Positions 15,812 through 24,964 of a stretch of 64,000 nucleotides of DNA are shown piece after piece. The translations under genes were made by a program, and so were the position numbers. The stretch spans positions 496,001 to 560,000 of the forward strand of contig JAHBTK010000003.1 in assembly GCA_019638625.1 (NCBI GenBank). Direction: 5' to 3'. Origin of the DNA: Chitinophagaceae bacterium (GTDB lineage Bacteria > Bacteroidota > Bacteroidia > Chitinophagales > Chitinophagaceae). A model generated the notes under the pieces. The model was not told where the DNA came from and made no database searches. It saw only the letters and a list, made by a program, of their open reading frames with translations. Every line of letters begins with the position of its first letter. The first letter of the stretch is position 1.

Positions 15812-17458
15812 TCAGTTCTCCAGCTTCTGCTTATCCTTTAAAAGCTGTTCTCTCAACCCGGCATACTCCAGATCCTGCACCGCTATATTTTTGTCAATAG
15901 ACAGTGCCGCAGCCGTTGCCGCGCTTTGCCCAAGGATCATAAATACGGGCTCCATACGGATAGACCCAAAAGCTATATGGGAACTGGAAACACATATAGC
16001 GACCAGCAAATTGGTGATCTCCTCTTTTTTAGGCACCAGCGCCCCATACGATATCCTGTAAGGCTCCGGCACCCTCGTGCCTATATCTCCTTCGTTTTGT
16101 ACATAGCCGTCTTCTTTCACATAACGCTGTGTATTATGCGAATCCAGGGTGTACGATCCCATGCCGATAGAATTATTTACCGGGCGTTTCCCCAGTACCT
16201 CATGTTCTGTCATCACTTCATGCCCGATCATCCGCCTGGCTTCGCGAACATATATCTGGTGCGGCCAGTTATTATTGTCGGTAAACTCATCTTTTGCCAA
16301 CCCCCAGGTATTGAACTCATCCTGGATCTCCTTCGGAATGCGAGGGTCGGTAGCGGTAAAATACAGTAGCCCTCTTTGATATAGTTCGTGCTCTTTAATG
16401 ATCTCTTTTCTTCTTTCATAAGAGGCTTCCGGATAATCATAATTCATTCCAATATTATCCGTGCTGAAGGGTCCATGGTTGTTGGTATCTGTCTTCCGGT
16501 TCGGCACCGGGTCATATTTTTCAAATGTTTCCCGCCAGCCGCTATCATACACGCGTACCAGCAGTTCATATTGTGTGGAATCATATCCCTGCGGCCGGGT
16601 AAAAGGCACGCGGTTTTCCGGGTGGTTGCTCAGGCACATCCTGAAACAATAAGCCTGTATCTTGTTGTCTCCTTCATTTTTGATACCCGGATGTTCCGCG
16701 GAAATACGGGGCAGCAAACCACTGCTGCTGTCTCCCGGAACCTTATAGGGACTGATGTCAGCGGCAAACCAGTGTTTGTGATGTAATACCCCTGTCTGAA
16801 CGCCGTTCCACTCTTCTCCATACACACTGTTTGCTTCCCGCCCCACATGGTAGCTCACCCCCGCAGCAGCCATCAGGTCGCCTTCGTAAGTAGCGTCTAT
16901 GAACATTTTGCCTTTGAACAGCTTTCCGCTCAGGGTGACAAACGAAACAATCTTCCCATCTTTTGTTGTCACGCCGTTTTCCCGGTTCAACCATTCATTC
17001 CGTAATACCTTTATATTATATTCTTTTACAAAATCCTCAAAAACCTGTTCGGCAATATGTGGTTCAAAAATCCACATCGTTCGCTCCGCCCCGTCTATAG
17101 CAGGTGTTCCCTGGCCTTTATTGCCATATTCCTCTCTTTTCTGCCACCGCCAGGCCTCCTCCTTCTCGTAGTATTTATAGATCCTGTGATAGAACTCTCT
17201 TGCCAGTCCTCCAATCACCAGTTTATTGCCGGTATCGGTAAAACCCAGTCCCCCCGAAGACAATCCGCCTAAATGGTTATCGGGAGATACTACAATCACT
17301 GATTTTCCCATTTTAACAGCCTGCACTGCCGCCGTTATGGCGGCGGATGTACCTCCATAAATGATAATATCCGCTTCCAACTCATTGCCAGCCTGCTTTT
17401 GCCCGTCGCACGCGAGAACCAGGCAGGAGAGCAAAAAGAAAATCAATGTATAACGCAT
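15812..17458 (-). CDS. Secreted FAD-dependent oxidoreductase (PF12831-like)
   Basis: 548 residues with a lipoprotein signal (LIFFLLSCLVLAC, Cys about 17). The FAD-binding Rossmann start is ADIIIYGGTSAAITAAVQAV (about 29-48), followed by HLGGLSSGGLGFTD. The C-terminal FAD contact region is IRMEPVFMILGQSAATAAAL. This matches FAD-dependent oxidoreductases once named after xanthan lyase, which are found among Bacteroidota polysaccharide-use genes; their substrate is generally unknown. The GlySerGly-like first motif reads GGTSAA rather than GxGxxG, which is usual in this group. Divergent from the phosphatase cluster starting at 17591. Confidence 0.85.
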   Translation of the reverse strand: MRYTLIFFLLSCLVLACDGQKQAGNELEADIIIYGGTSAAITAAVQAVKMGKSVIVVSPDNHLGGLSSGGLGFTDTGNKLVIGGLAREFYHRIYKYYEKEEAWRWQKREEYGNKGQGTPAIDGAERTMWIFEPHIAEQVFEDFVKEYNIKVLRNEWLNRENGVTTKDGKIVSFVTLSGKLFKGKMFIDATYEGDLMAAAGVSYHVGREANSVYGEEWNGVQTGVLHHKHWFAADISPYKVPGDSSSGLLPRISAEHPGIKNEGDNKIQAYCFRMCLSNHPENRVPFTRPQGYDSTQYELLVRVYDSGWRETFEKYDPVPNRKTDTNNHGPFSTDNIGMNYDYPEASYERRKEIIKEHELYQRGLLYFTATDPRIPKEIQDEFNTWGLAKDEFTDNNNWPHQIYVREARRMIGHEVMTEHEVLGKRPVNNSIGMGSYTLDSHNTQRYVKEDGYVQNEGDIGTRVPEPYRISYGALVPKKEEITNLLVAICVSSSHIAFGSIRMEPVFMILGQSAATAAALSIDKNIAVQDLEYAGLREQLLKDKQKLEN

Positions 17459-17590
17459 AAGAATAGATTACGAATGTCTGAAACAATAGAATATCCGTTA
17501 AATATAATTAATCATTTATTAATGCGGCTTTATGTTTCTCTCCCGTTTGTTATGAGTATTACAGGGTAATTTAAAGCTCTTTTATATAGC

Positions 17591-18685
17591 GTGTATTGTT
17601 ATAAAAACATATTGACATTCATCATATTGCTATTGCAGCTTCCTGCGCCGGCACAACAGAAAGCAGAGAATATAATCATAGTAACAACAGATGGATTAAG
17701 ATGGCAGGAAGTATTCGGGGGGATGGATTCCTCTCTGGCAGATAACCCCCGGTTCAACCAGGGTGAAAGGGACCTGCTATACAAAAAGTATGGAGCAGCT
17801 ACGGCAATGGAGAGAAGAAAAAAGCTGTTCCCCTTTATCTGGCAAGCCTTCGCCTCGCAGGGGCAGTTATACGGGAACCGGGCATACGGTAACAGGGTCA
17901 ATACGGCTAACCCGTATTGGTTTTCCTATCCCGGCTACAACGAGATCTTTACCGGCTTCCCCGATACCGCTATCAATACCAATGCATACAGGGATAATCC
18001 GCATGTGACCGTACTGGAGTACTTACACCAACTGCCCGAATTTAAAGGCAGGATAGCGGCTTTTGGCTCCTGGGAAGCCTATACCAGGATCCTGAATAAA
18101 AAGCGTGCAGGTTTTCCCGTTATGGCGTCCTTCGACAGCATCAGTTGGGAGGGCGCTACTGAAAAAGAACAACTGATCAATGCGCTTAAACAGGAATCGT
18201 TCAGGGCGCAGGAAAATGAGGGGTGCATGGATGTGTTCACCCATTTTCAGGCAATGGAATATATGAAAATCCGGAAGCCTAAAGTGCTGTATATTGCTTA
18301 TCTTGAAACGGATGAATGGGCACATGCCGGAAATTACAAATACTACCTGCAATCGGCAGCAAAGGTGGATGCATGGCTGAAGGACATCTGGAACTATATA
18401 CAGTCTGACCCTTTCTATAAAGACAAAACCGCTTTGCTGATCACCACCGATCATGGCAGGGGCGATAAAGTAAAGGAGAAATGGACAAGCCATGGCGGAG
18501 TGGAAGGCGCCGACCAGGTATGGATAGGAGTGATGGGACCGGGAATACCCGCCCGGGGCGAAGTAAAAACCGGTATGCAATTGTACCAAAAGCAAATCGC
18601 TCAAACGATCGCCCTGTTGCTTAACAGGAAATACACTGCGACGCACCCTGTGGCGGATGCGATCAGCCAGATAACAGAACCCTAA
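17591..18685 (+). CDS. Secreted alkaline-phosphatase-superfamily enzyme (paralog 1)
   Basis: 364 residues from a GTG at 17591, giving a signal peptide (LTFIILLLQLPAPAQQ); a TTG at 17612 is an alternative. IIIVTTDGLRWQEVFGG (about 27-43) supplies the first metal-binding Asp, and ALLITTDHGRGD (about 275-287) the second metal pair. Aligning NPYWFSYPGYNEIFTGFPD with the nucleophile region of NPP enzymes places a serine at the nucleophile position (about residue 115). Role likely hydrolysis of a phosphate or sulfate ester outside the cytoplasm. It is about 60% similar by eye to the gene at 20353, a tandem duplication now split by the GDPD fusion. The next gene follows 11 bases on, same strand. Confidence 0.82.
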   Translation: MYCYKNILTFIILLLQLPAPAQQKAENIIIVTTDGLRWQEVFGGMDSSLADNPRFNQGERDLLYKKYGAATAMERRKKLFPFIWQAFASQGQLYGNRAYGNRVNTANPYWFSYPGYNEIFTGFPDTAINTNAYRDNPHVTVLEYLHQLPEFKGRIAAFGSWEAYTRILNKKRAGFPVMASFDSISWEGATEKEQLINALKQESFRAQENEGCMDVFTHFQAMEYMKIRKPKVLYIAYLETDEWAHAGNYKYYLQSAAKVDAWLKDIWNYIQSDPFYKDKTALLITTDHGRGDKVKEKWTSHGGVEGADQVWIGVMGPGIPARGEVKTGMQLYQKQIAQTIALLLNRKYTATHPVADAISQITEP

Positions 18686-18696
18686 AGAATACCCAC

Positions 18697-20343
18697 ATGA
18701 TACAGAAATTTTTATTTGGTTTATTTTTATTAACCTACACCCTGTCCGGGTTTGTGCAGGACAAACAAGTTCCTTTACCTGCTTCCAAAAACAAGCTGGT
18801 GGTAATAGCGCACCGGGGTGATCATACCAAGGTTCCCGAAAACACGCTGGCCGCATTTAAGAACGCCATCAAAAGCGGAGCGGATTATGTGGAAGTAGAT
18901 GTACGGGCCTCAAAAGACGGCTACCTGGTAGTTCATCATGATGCTACCGTCAATCGCATGACCAATGGCACGGGAAAGGTAAGTGAACTCACCTGGCAGG
19001 AACTGAAGAACCTGAAAGTAACGGATAAGGCTAAAGGGAGTAAAAAAGCCTACAGCATTCCTTTATTCAGTGAGGTGCTGGCTTTATGTAAAGATAAAAT
19101 AAACATCTACCTCGATTTTAAGGATGCGGATGCCGCAAAAGCGGTGCGGGAAATAAAGGATGCCGGTATGGAGCAACAGGTGGCGGTATATATAAATTCC
19201 ATACCGCAGTACCGGGAGTGGCGCAGACAGGCGCCTGCCATACCTCTTATCATCAGCGCGATAGAGGAAGTAAAGAATAAGGATCAGCTCGCTTTTTTCC
19301 TGAATCAGGGAACCATAGAAGTGCTGGACAACATCTATGATAAGGAAATGGTTGCTACTGCCAATGAATATGGCGTGTCCGTGTGGCTGGATGTGCAGCA
19401 CAAGGGAGAAAATGCCGATGACTGGAAAAAGGCGATAGAGCTGGGTGTACAGGGATTACAAACAGACAACCCCAAAGCGCTGGTAACCTATCTCAAAAAG
19501 AACAATCTAAGGGATGGTATAACCCTGCAGGCTGCCGACCCCTATGCGAAATATAAAAAACAAACGTACCGGGAGCTGAAAAATATTAAGTATGGCAGCG
19601 CTCCTGACGGGCAAAATGTGTTTGACGCCTATATACCACAGAACCTGAAGGAGGGCGCCAAAGTAATTGTGTATATACATGGCGGCGGCTGGACCAAGGG
19701 GGATAAATCGGAGTTTCCCAAACAATTGATTGAAGAACTGGCAGGAAAGCGGGGATACGTGGTGGCATCCGTCAATTACCGCCTTGTGAAGAACGGGGAA
19801 AACCGTTTCCCGGCACAAATAGAAGATATAAAAAAAGTAATTGAATTCATCACAAAAAACGCCAAAAGATACCGTTACAACGCGGATGATATTGTGCTGA
19901 TGGGCGGTAGTGCAGGCGGACACCTGTCAATGCTTTATGCTTACGGGCACGATGCTGCCAAGCAGGTAAAAGCTGTGGTGAACCTTTGGGGGCCCACGGA
20001 CCTTACGGACAAGGCTGTACGCGAGGATGGCACGGACGCCGACAATACAGTGATTAACTTCCTGGGAGAAAAGGACCCCAATGCCGACATAACGAAACAG
20101 GCCAGTCCCATATATTTCCTGACAAAAGAAACAGGCGCCCCCACGGTATTATTCCACGGGGGAAAAGATCCTTTGGTGCATGTAAGCCAGGCGGAAAAGC
20201 TATACAAAAAACTGCAGGAGCTGGGCATACCGGCTCACCTGGAAATATATCCGGAAGAAAAACACGGAGTAGGTCCCGCTTCGGCCGTGGACGTATTCAA
20301 AAAAGCCATCGAATGGATAGAGAAATACAATCCTAATAATTAA
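18697..20343 (+). CDS. GDPD phosphodiesterase fused to alpha/beta-hydrolase esterase
   Basis: 548 residues with a signal peptide (KFLFGLFLLTYTLSGFVQ). Residues 33-270 are a glycerophosphodiester phosphodiesterase domain: IAHRGDHTKVPENTLAAF, then DYVEVDVRASKDGYLVVHHD with the metal- and substrate-binding acids and His. Residues 285-548 are a carboxylesterase-type alpha/beta hydrolase: IHGGGWTKGD (about 327), GGSAGG (Ser about 404), an Asp in HGGKDPLV (about 490) and His in EEKHGVG (about 525). Both catalytic sets look intact. Together they could remove acyl chains and then the head group from phospholipid-derived substrates; that coupling is inference. It lies 11 bases after one phosphatase paralog and 9 bases before the other, so clearly one operon. 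Confidence 0.88.
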   Translation: MIQKFLFGLFLLTYTLSGFVQDKQVPLPASKNKLVVIAHRGDHTKVPENTLAAFKNAIKSGADYVEVDVRASKDGYLVVHHDATVNRMTNGTGKVSELTWQELKNLKVTDKAKGSKKAYSIPLFSEVLALCKDKINIYLDFKDADAAKAVREIKDAGMEQQVAVYINSIPQYREWRRQAPAIPLIISAIEEVKNKDQLAFFLNQGTIEVLDNIYDKEMVATANEYGVSVWLDVQHKGENADDWKKAIELGVQGLQTDNPKALVTYLKKNNLRDGITLQAADPYAKYKKQTYRELKNIKYGSAPDGQNVFDAYIPQNLKEGAKVIVYIHGGGWTKGDKSEFPKQLIEELAGKRGYVVASVNYRLVKNGENRFPAQIEDIKKVIEFITKNAKRYRYNADDIVLMGGSAGGHLSMLYAYGHDAAKQVKAVVNLWGPTDLTDKAVREDGTDADNTVINFLGEKDPNADITKQASPIYFLTKETGAPTVLFHGGKDPLVHVSQAEKLYKKLQELGIPAHLEIYPEEKHGVGPASAVDVFKKAIEWIEKYNPNN

Positions 20344-20352
20344 AACAACAAC

Positions 20353-21480
20353 ATGAAATCTCGCGCTTATTATTTTGTCGTTCTTGCTTTTTTAGCCCTT
20401 TCATGCGGTGAAGCGGCTGATAAAACAGGCGCCGGAGACAAAAAGATTGAGAATATTATTGTCATCACCACCGATGGGCTGAGATGGCAGGAATTATTCG
20501 GCGGCATGGATTCCGCCATTGCATTAAAAAAAGCATTTGTACACGGGCGGTCAGACAGCACCCATATCTTCAACACCTATTGGGCCGCCGATGCCGGAGA
20601 GCGAAGAAAAAAACTATTGCCTTTTTTCTGGAACACCATCGTGGCTGAAGGGCAGATATACGGTAACCGCACGCTCGGCAGCAAAGTGGATTGTGCCAAT
20701 CCTTACTGGTTTTCTTATCCGGGATATCATGAAATACTGACTGGGTTCCCGGATACGGCCGTTAACTCCAATGAATATCCTCCCAATCCGCACATAACGG
20801 TGCTGGAGTTCATCAACAAACAACCGGGGTTTGAAGGCAGGGTGGCCGGCTTTGGCGCCTGGGGCGCTTTTGACAGGATACTGAACAAGGAACGTTGTGG
20901 TTTTCCTGTAGCATCCGCCTTTGGAACAACCGGCGGTGATAACCCTACGGAAAAGGAAAAACTGCTGAACAGTATGCTGATGGACTCCTATAAACCCTTT
21001 GGTATGGGAGAATGCCTGGATGTATTTACGCATTATATGGCATTGGAACACCTGAAGGAAAAACAACCTCGGGTATTATACATCGCCTATGGGGAAACAG
21101 ATGAATGGGCGCATCACGGACAATACAAAGACTACCTGGATGCAGCACGTCAATGGGATAAATGGGTGGGAGATATATGGGAATACATTCAGTCCACGCC
21201 CCAATACAAAGACAAAACAGCATTATTCATTACAACAGATCACGGGCGGGGCGATATTGATAAAAACAAATGGACAGGACATGGAAGCAGGAGCGTGGAA
21301 GATTCCTATGAAATATGGATGGCTGCCATGGGACCGGGTATTACGCCCAAAGGAGAAATAAAAGAGGATTCGCAATTATACCAGAAACAGGCGGCACAAA
21401 CAATTGCATCGCTGCTGGGGCTGACCTACACGGCTGATCACCCCATAGCCGAAGCGGTTAAAGCAATTACAGAACCCTGA
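20353..21480 (+). CDS. Alkaline-phosphatase-superfamily lipoprotein (paralog 2)
   Basis: 375 residues. Lipoprotein signal ending LALSC (Cys about 18). Same core as the gene at 17591: IIVITTDGLRWQELFGG, NPYWFSYPGYHEILTGFPD (predicted nucleophile Ser), VLYIAYGETDEWAHHG and ALFITTDHGRGD, with conserved C-terminus SQLYQKQAAQTIASLLGL. Secreted and lipid-anchored, whereas paralog 1 lacks a lipobox, so the two copies may differ in location. Substrate unknown; phosphate or phosphodiester hydrolysis is the family expectation. It starts 9 bases after the GDPD fusion and is followed after 21 bases by the metallophosphoesterase. Confidence 0.82.
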   Translation: MKSRAYYFVVLAFLALSCGEAADKTGAGDKKIENIIVITTDGLRWQELFGGMDSAIALKKAFVHGRSDSTHIFNTYWAADAGERRKKLLPFFWNTIVAEGQIYGNRTLGSKVDCANPYWFSYPGYHEILTGFPDTAVNSNEYPPNPHITVLEFINKQPGFEGRVAGFGAWGAFDRILNKERCGFPVASAFGTTGGDNPTEKEKLLNSMLMDSYKPFGMGECLDVFTHYMALEHLKEKQPRVLYIAYGETDEWAHHGQYKDYLDAARQWDKWVGDIWEYIQSTPQYKDKTALFITTDHGRGDIDKNKWTGHGSRSVEDSYEIWMAAMGPGITPKGEIKEDSQLYQKQAAQTIASLLGLTYTADHPIAEAVKAITEP

Positions 21481-21501
21481 AAATAATAAAACAATAAAAA
21501 T

Positions 21502-22773
21502 ATGATGATGAGACATGTAAGGTACTATGCGGTGTTCATTCTTTTGGTGGCTGCGCCCGGATTAAATGCCCAAACCGAAAATCCTTATCCTCCGGCACTA
21601 TACCCGGACAGGGTAGTGATGAATGTAACCGAGGACCCTTCTACGTCGATAGCCGTGAACTGGCGTACCAGCACCGAGGTGCCGGAAGGTTATATCGAGA
21701 TACTGCCGGCTGTTTCCAACCCTGCTTTAACCAAGGACGCGCCGCGAACCAAAGCGAATACAGCGCAATTTGAATTGAGGGGAATAAGATCCAGTTTTCA
21801 TTCCGCCGTGGTAAAATCGCTGACGCCGAATACGCTGTATATGTATCGCGTGGGGAACGGAGAACACTGGAGTGAATGGTTTCATATCCGCACAGCCGGC
21901 AAGCCCGGAGAAAAGTTTTCGTTTATATATATGGGTGATGTACAGCAGGGCATGCGTACCTTTTGGCCAAGAATGGCCCGGGAAGCCTGGCTGAAAGCCC
22001 CCAATGCCCGGCTGATCATGTATGCCGGCGATATTGTGAACCGCGGGCTGAATGATCACGAATGGGGCGAATTGTTTTACGGCGGTGGTTTTATACATGC
22101 CACAATACCCGGCATGCCTTCACCCGGCAATCATGAACATGCCGACAACGAACAGGGAGTAAATGTAATAACCCCGCTGTGGAGAGCGCAATATAATTTA
22201 CCGGAAAACGGCCCGAAAGGACTGGAGGAAACCGTTTATTATACGGATATCCAGGGAGTAAGGTTCATTTCGCTGAATTCCCAGGAAATATGGTTTGGCA
22301 ATGAGAAAATGCAGCAGCAGATCGACTGGTTACACAAAATATTATCGAACAATCCCAATAAATGGACCATTGTTACTTTTCACCACCCGGTTCATTCCGT
22401 AAGTGCACGGAGAGACAATAAAAACCTGAGAGAAAAATTTCAGCCCATATTTGAACAATACAAGGTGGATATGGTATTGCAGGGGCACGACCATGCTTAT
22501 GCAAGGGGGATGAAAAATGTGCCTATGCCGGAAGGTTTTAAGGGTACCACTGCCAGCGCTTATGTGGTTTCTATGTGCGGCTCCAAAATGTATAATAATG
22601 AGACCCACAAATGGATGGATAAAGTCGGCACCAATGTGCAGTTGTACCAGGTGATCACCGTGGATGGCGACAAGATCCAGTACAGGTGTTATACGGCCAC
22701 CGGAGATGTTTTTGACTCCTTTGACCTGCAGAAGGTAAAGGGCAAAAACAATAAAATGATAGAACATAAATAA
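21502..22773 (+). CDS. Purple-acid-phosphatase-like metallophosphoesterase
   Basis: 423 residues with a signal peptide (YYAVFILLVAAPGLNAQ). An N-terminal fibronectin-III-like purple-acid-phosphatase domain (YPDRVVMNVTEDPSTSIAVNW, about 30-125) precedes the catalytic domain. Metal ligands appear in order: IYMGDVQQ, YAGDIVNRG, PGNHEHAD, TFHHPVHS and GHDHAYARG. These are the seven-ligand motifs of the family, so the enzyme should be active. It releases phosphate from organic monoesters or diesters outside the cytoplasm. Last gene of the four-gene rightward cluster; its stop is 2 bases from that of the convergent ytxJ gene. Confidence 0.88.
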   Translation: MMMRHVRYYAVFILLVAAPGLNAQTENPYPPALYPDRVVMNVTEDPSTSIAVNWRTSTEVPEGYIEILPAVSNPALTKDAPRTKANTAQFELRGIRSSFHSAVVKSLTPNTLYMYRVGNGEHWSEWFHIRTAGKPGEKFSFIYMGDVQQGMRTFWPRMAREAWLKAPNARLIMYAGDIVNRGLNDHEWGELFYGGGFIHATIPGMPSPGNHEHADNEQGVNVITPLWRAQYNLPENGPKGLEETVYYTDIQGVRFISLNSQEIWFGNEKMQQQIDWLHKILSNNPNKWTIVTFHHPVHSVSARRDNKNLREKFQPIFEQYKVDMVLQGHDHAYARGMKNVPMPEGFKGTTASAYVVSMCGSKMYNNETHKWMDKVGTNVQLYQVITVDGDKIQYRCYTATGDVFDSFDLQKVKGKNNKMIEHK

Positions 22774-22775
22774 GG

Positions 22776-23102
22776 CTATATCGCGGCAGCAATATCCCGC
22801 ATATTGATCGCCATATGGCTTTCATTGTAAACAGCTTTGCCATCAACGATCAGCAATACCTGCGGAGATTCGTGCCGCACGCCCGTATCCTCCGCTATCC
22901 TGTTGGAAACCGTACGGTAACGAATGAGGTCCAGGTAATGAAAGCTGACATTTTCAGGTTGGGTGGCTCTTTCCAGCCGGGTTTTCGCAACCGTGCTGAT
23001 GGAGCACCGGGTGGAATGTTTATAAACAACCTGTGGATGGGTTTCGGAAGCTTTTAGTATGGCTTCCCAGTCGCCGTCGGATGTAAGATGCTGCCAGTTC
23101 AT
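22776..23102 (-). CDS. ytxJ: YtxJ-like bacillithiol-system monothiol protein
   Basis: 108 residues, thioredoxin-fold. The motif KHSTRCSIS (about 28-36) has the single active cysteine expected of the YtxJ/bacilliredoxin-like family, followed by FHYLDLIRYRTVSNRIAED and the cis-Pro segment HESPQVLLI. It probably removes bacillithiol from S-bacillithiolated proteins in the cytoplasm, as inferred for the family from bacillithiol-producing Bacillota and Bacteroidota. The presence of this gene suggests the organism uses bacillithiol. Single gene, convergent with the phosphatase cluster. Confidence 0.88.
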   Translation of the reverse strand: MNWQHLTSDGDWEAILKASETHPQVVYKHSTRCSISTVAKTRLERATQPENVSFHYLDLIRYRTVSNRIAEDTGVRHESPQVLLIVDGKAVYNESHMAINMRDIAAAI

Positions 23103-23207
23103 AGAACAAAACTAGCCTTTATTACGATACCATGTTTGCCGGTGGCGCAGGGTATTTCAGGTTGAACGATTTTTATAAAAAGGTTTACATTTAAATAAAA
23201 GATTGCT

Positions 23208-24494
23208 ATGCACAGAAAGGATTTCATCAGGTCAGCGGTAATGGGAGCGGCGGCGTTCACCATCGTGCCGAGACATGTATTGGGCGGTAAAAACTACCTG
23301 GCGCCCAGCGACCGTATCGGCCTGGGTTTTATTGGGAATGGTAAAATGGGGCTGGGTCTTCTCAACTCCCTCTCAAAAATCAACGAAACAATTGTATTGG
23401 CTACTTCCGACGTTGATAAGAAAAAGCTGGCAAGGTTCGTGGAACGGGCCACCGAAGCCAATAGTAAAAAGGTGAGTGCGAAAGTAGACGGGTATAATGA
23501 CTATCGTGAATTACTGGGCAGGAAGGATATTGATGCCGTGGTAATAGCTACCCCTGATCACTGGCATGCCCAGATGGTGGTTGATGCCGCAAAGGCGGGG
23601 AAAGATATTTACTGCGAAAAGCCGCTTTCCCTTACCATTGCGGAAGGCAGGGCAATGGTAAAAGCCGTAAGAAAGTATAAGCGGATATTGCAAACCGGTA
23701 GTATGCAGCGCTCCTCTCACAATTTTCGTCATGCTGCCGAACTGGTTTTAAACGGTTATATAGGCGATATAAAAGAAATTAATGTGTCGGTGGGAGAACC
23801 GGTGAGAGAATGCGACCTGGCTGTATTACCTACCCCCGATTACCTGGATTGGGACAGATGGATCGGGCCCTCTGCTTACAGGGGGTATAACCCTGTTCTT
23901 TCTCCACCCATTGAGGATGATTCCTGGGCCTGGTGGCGGGGCTATAAAGGCTTTGGCGGCGGATTGATCACAGACTGGGGGGCGCATATGTTTGATGTTG
24001 TACAATGGGCATTGGAGATGGATAAGTCTGGTCCGGTAAGTTTCACGCCCCCGGAGGAAGGTGGCGCCCAAAGCGGGCTCTATTATACCTATAAAAACGG
24101 TATCAAAGTACATCACAGAAAATGGGGTGGCGAAAAGGATGGCAACGCCATTCAATTCATCGGCACCGAAGGTACCATAGAAGTTGCCCGATCCTTCATC
24201 CGGTCTAACCCGGCTCCTATCGCGGAAATGAAGATCAAAGACAGCGACAGACGGGTGTACTTCAGCGACAATCATCAGCAGGACTGGATCAGTTCAATTA
24301 AAAAAAGAACCCTCCCGATCTGCGATGTTGAAACAGGTCATCGTACCGCTACCATATGTAATGCCATCAATATTGCCTACGAACTGAGGAGACCATTGAA
24401 GTGGAACCCGGCAAAAGAAATATTTGACAACGCATTCGCTAATATGATGCTTTCCCGCCCTTACAGGGCACCCTGGAACTTTATGGATTTTTAA
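23208..24494 (+). CDS. Gfo/Idh/MocA family NAD(P)-dependent oxidoreductase
   Basis: 428 residues. The N-terminus MHRKDFIRSAVMGAAAFTI resembles a Tat-type signal as found in many secreted members of this family in Bacteroidota. The dinucleotide-binding start is IGLGFIGNGKMGLGLLNSL (about 37-55), and the catalytic EKP motif is in KDIYCEKPLSLTIAEG (about 138-153). The C-terminal alpha/beta domain contains WAWWRGYKGFGGGLITDWGAHMFD with the expected active-site His. Members oxidise or reduce sugars and inositols; some of the secreted type act as glycosidases. Substrate cannot be told. Alone between ytxJ and a terminator. Confidence 0.88.
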   Translation: MHRKDFIRSAVMGAAAFTIVPRHVLGGKNYLAPSDRIGLGFIGNGKMGLGLLNSLSKINETIVLATSDVDKKKLARFVERATEANSKKVSAKVDGYNDYRELLGRKDIDAVVIATPDHWHAQMVVDAAKAGKDIYCEKPLSLTIAEGRAMVKAVRKYKRILQTGSMQRSSHNFRHAAELVLNGYIGDIKEINVSVGEPVRECDLAVLPTPDYLDWDRWIGPSAYRGYNPVLSPPIEDDSWAWWRGYKGFGGGLITDWGAHMFDVVQWALEMDKSGPVSFTPPEEGGAQSGLYYTYKNGIKVHHRKWGGEKDGNAIQFIGTEGTIEVARSFIRSNPAPIAEMKIKDSDRRVYFSDNHQQDWISSIKKRTLPICDVETGHRTATICNAINIAYELRRPLKWNPAKEIFDNAFANMMLSRPYRAPWNFMDF

Positions 24495-24508
24495 GATGAC
24501 TTACTGAT

Positions 24509-24536
24509 AAAAAGGAGGTGTTCTGCACCTCTTTTT
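24509..24536 (+). terminator. Terminator after the Gfo/Idh/MocA gene
   Basis: AAAAAGGAGGTG and CACCTCTTTTT form a hairpin with one bulged G and a short loop, followed by a T-rich tract, 15 bases after the stop at 24494. The flanking A and T tracts would allow it to serve the convergent leftward side as well. Confidence 0.75.
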
Positions 24537-24545
24537 ATATTTTGC

Positions 24546-24936
24546 TTAGCAGGAAACTGATGGTACAGACCTCCAGTCATGCCCCACCTGTTCCATCAGG
24601 AGGGCGTTGTCGAACCGGACAGAACCTTCAGGAAATATTTCGTTGTTCTCAAAAAACCCTGATCTTATGCGTACAACCTCAAGAGGCTTTACCTCCCATT
24701 TATAGATATCCAGTTTTAGCCCGTCGAAACCATTTGTATCGAGGGAGTATCCGACGGACCCTCTTTCAAAAAATGAGGAACCCTCGCGAAGCGAACCAAA
24801 AACAGAATTGTTATTCAACTCATCGGAAAGCCGGACGAAAAGGCCGGGGCAGCATTCTGCTGATCACCTCAGGCTCTGCTGTATAATTTATGAGCATTCT
24901 CCTCTCTATGATACCGCGAAGCACGGGAATTTTCAT
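24546..24936 (-). pseudogene. DUF2071 protein gene with internal deletion
   Basis: Reading leftward from an ATG at 24936, IPVLRGIIERRMLINYTAEPEV, continued by ISRMLPRPFRP, is the DUF2071 N-terminus, which then hits a stop at 24820. In another frame from about 24830 to 24546 the text LSDELNNNSVFGSLREGSSF and WEVKPLEVVRIRSGFFEN, ending EQVGHDWRSVP, is the DUF2071 C-terminus. The middle of the family (about 110 of about 240 residues) is missing and the frame changes at the junction, so a deletion has broken the gene. The function of DUF2071 proteins is unknown. The total length, 391 bases, is not a multiple of three. Confidence 0.8.
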
Positions 24937-24964
24937 AACCGCAGGTTTAATATTGTTACCAATA

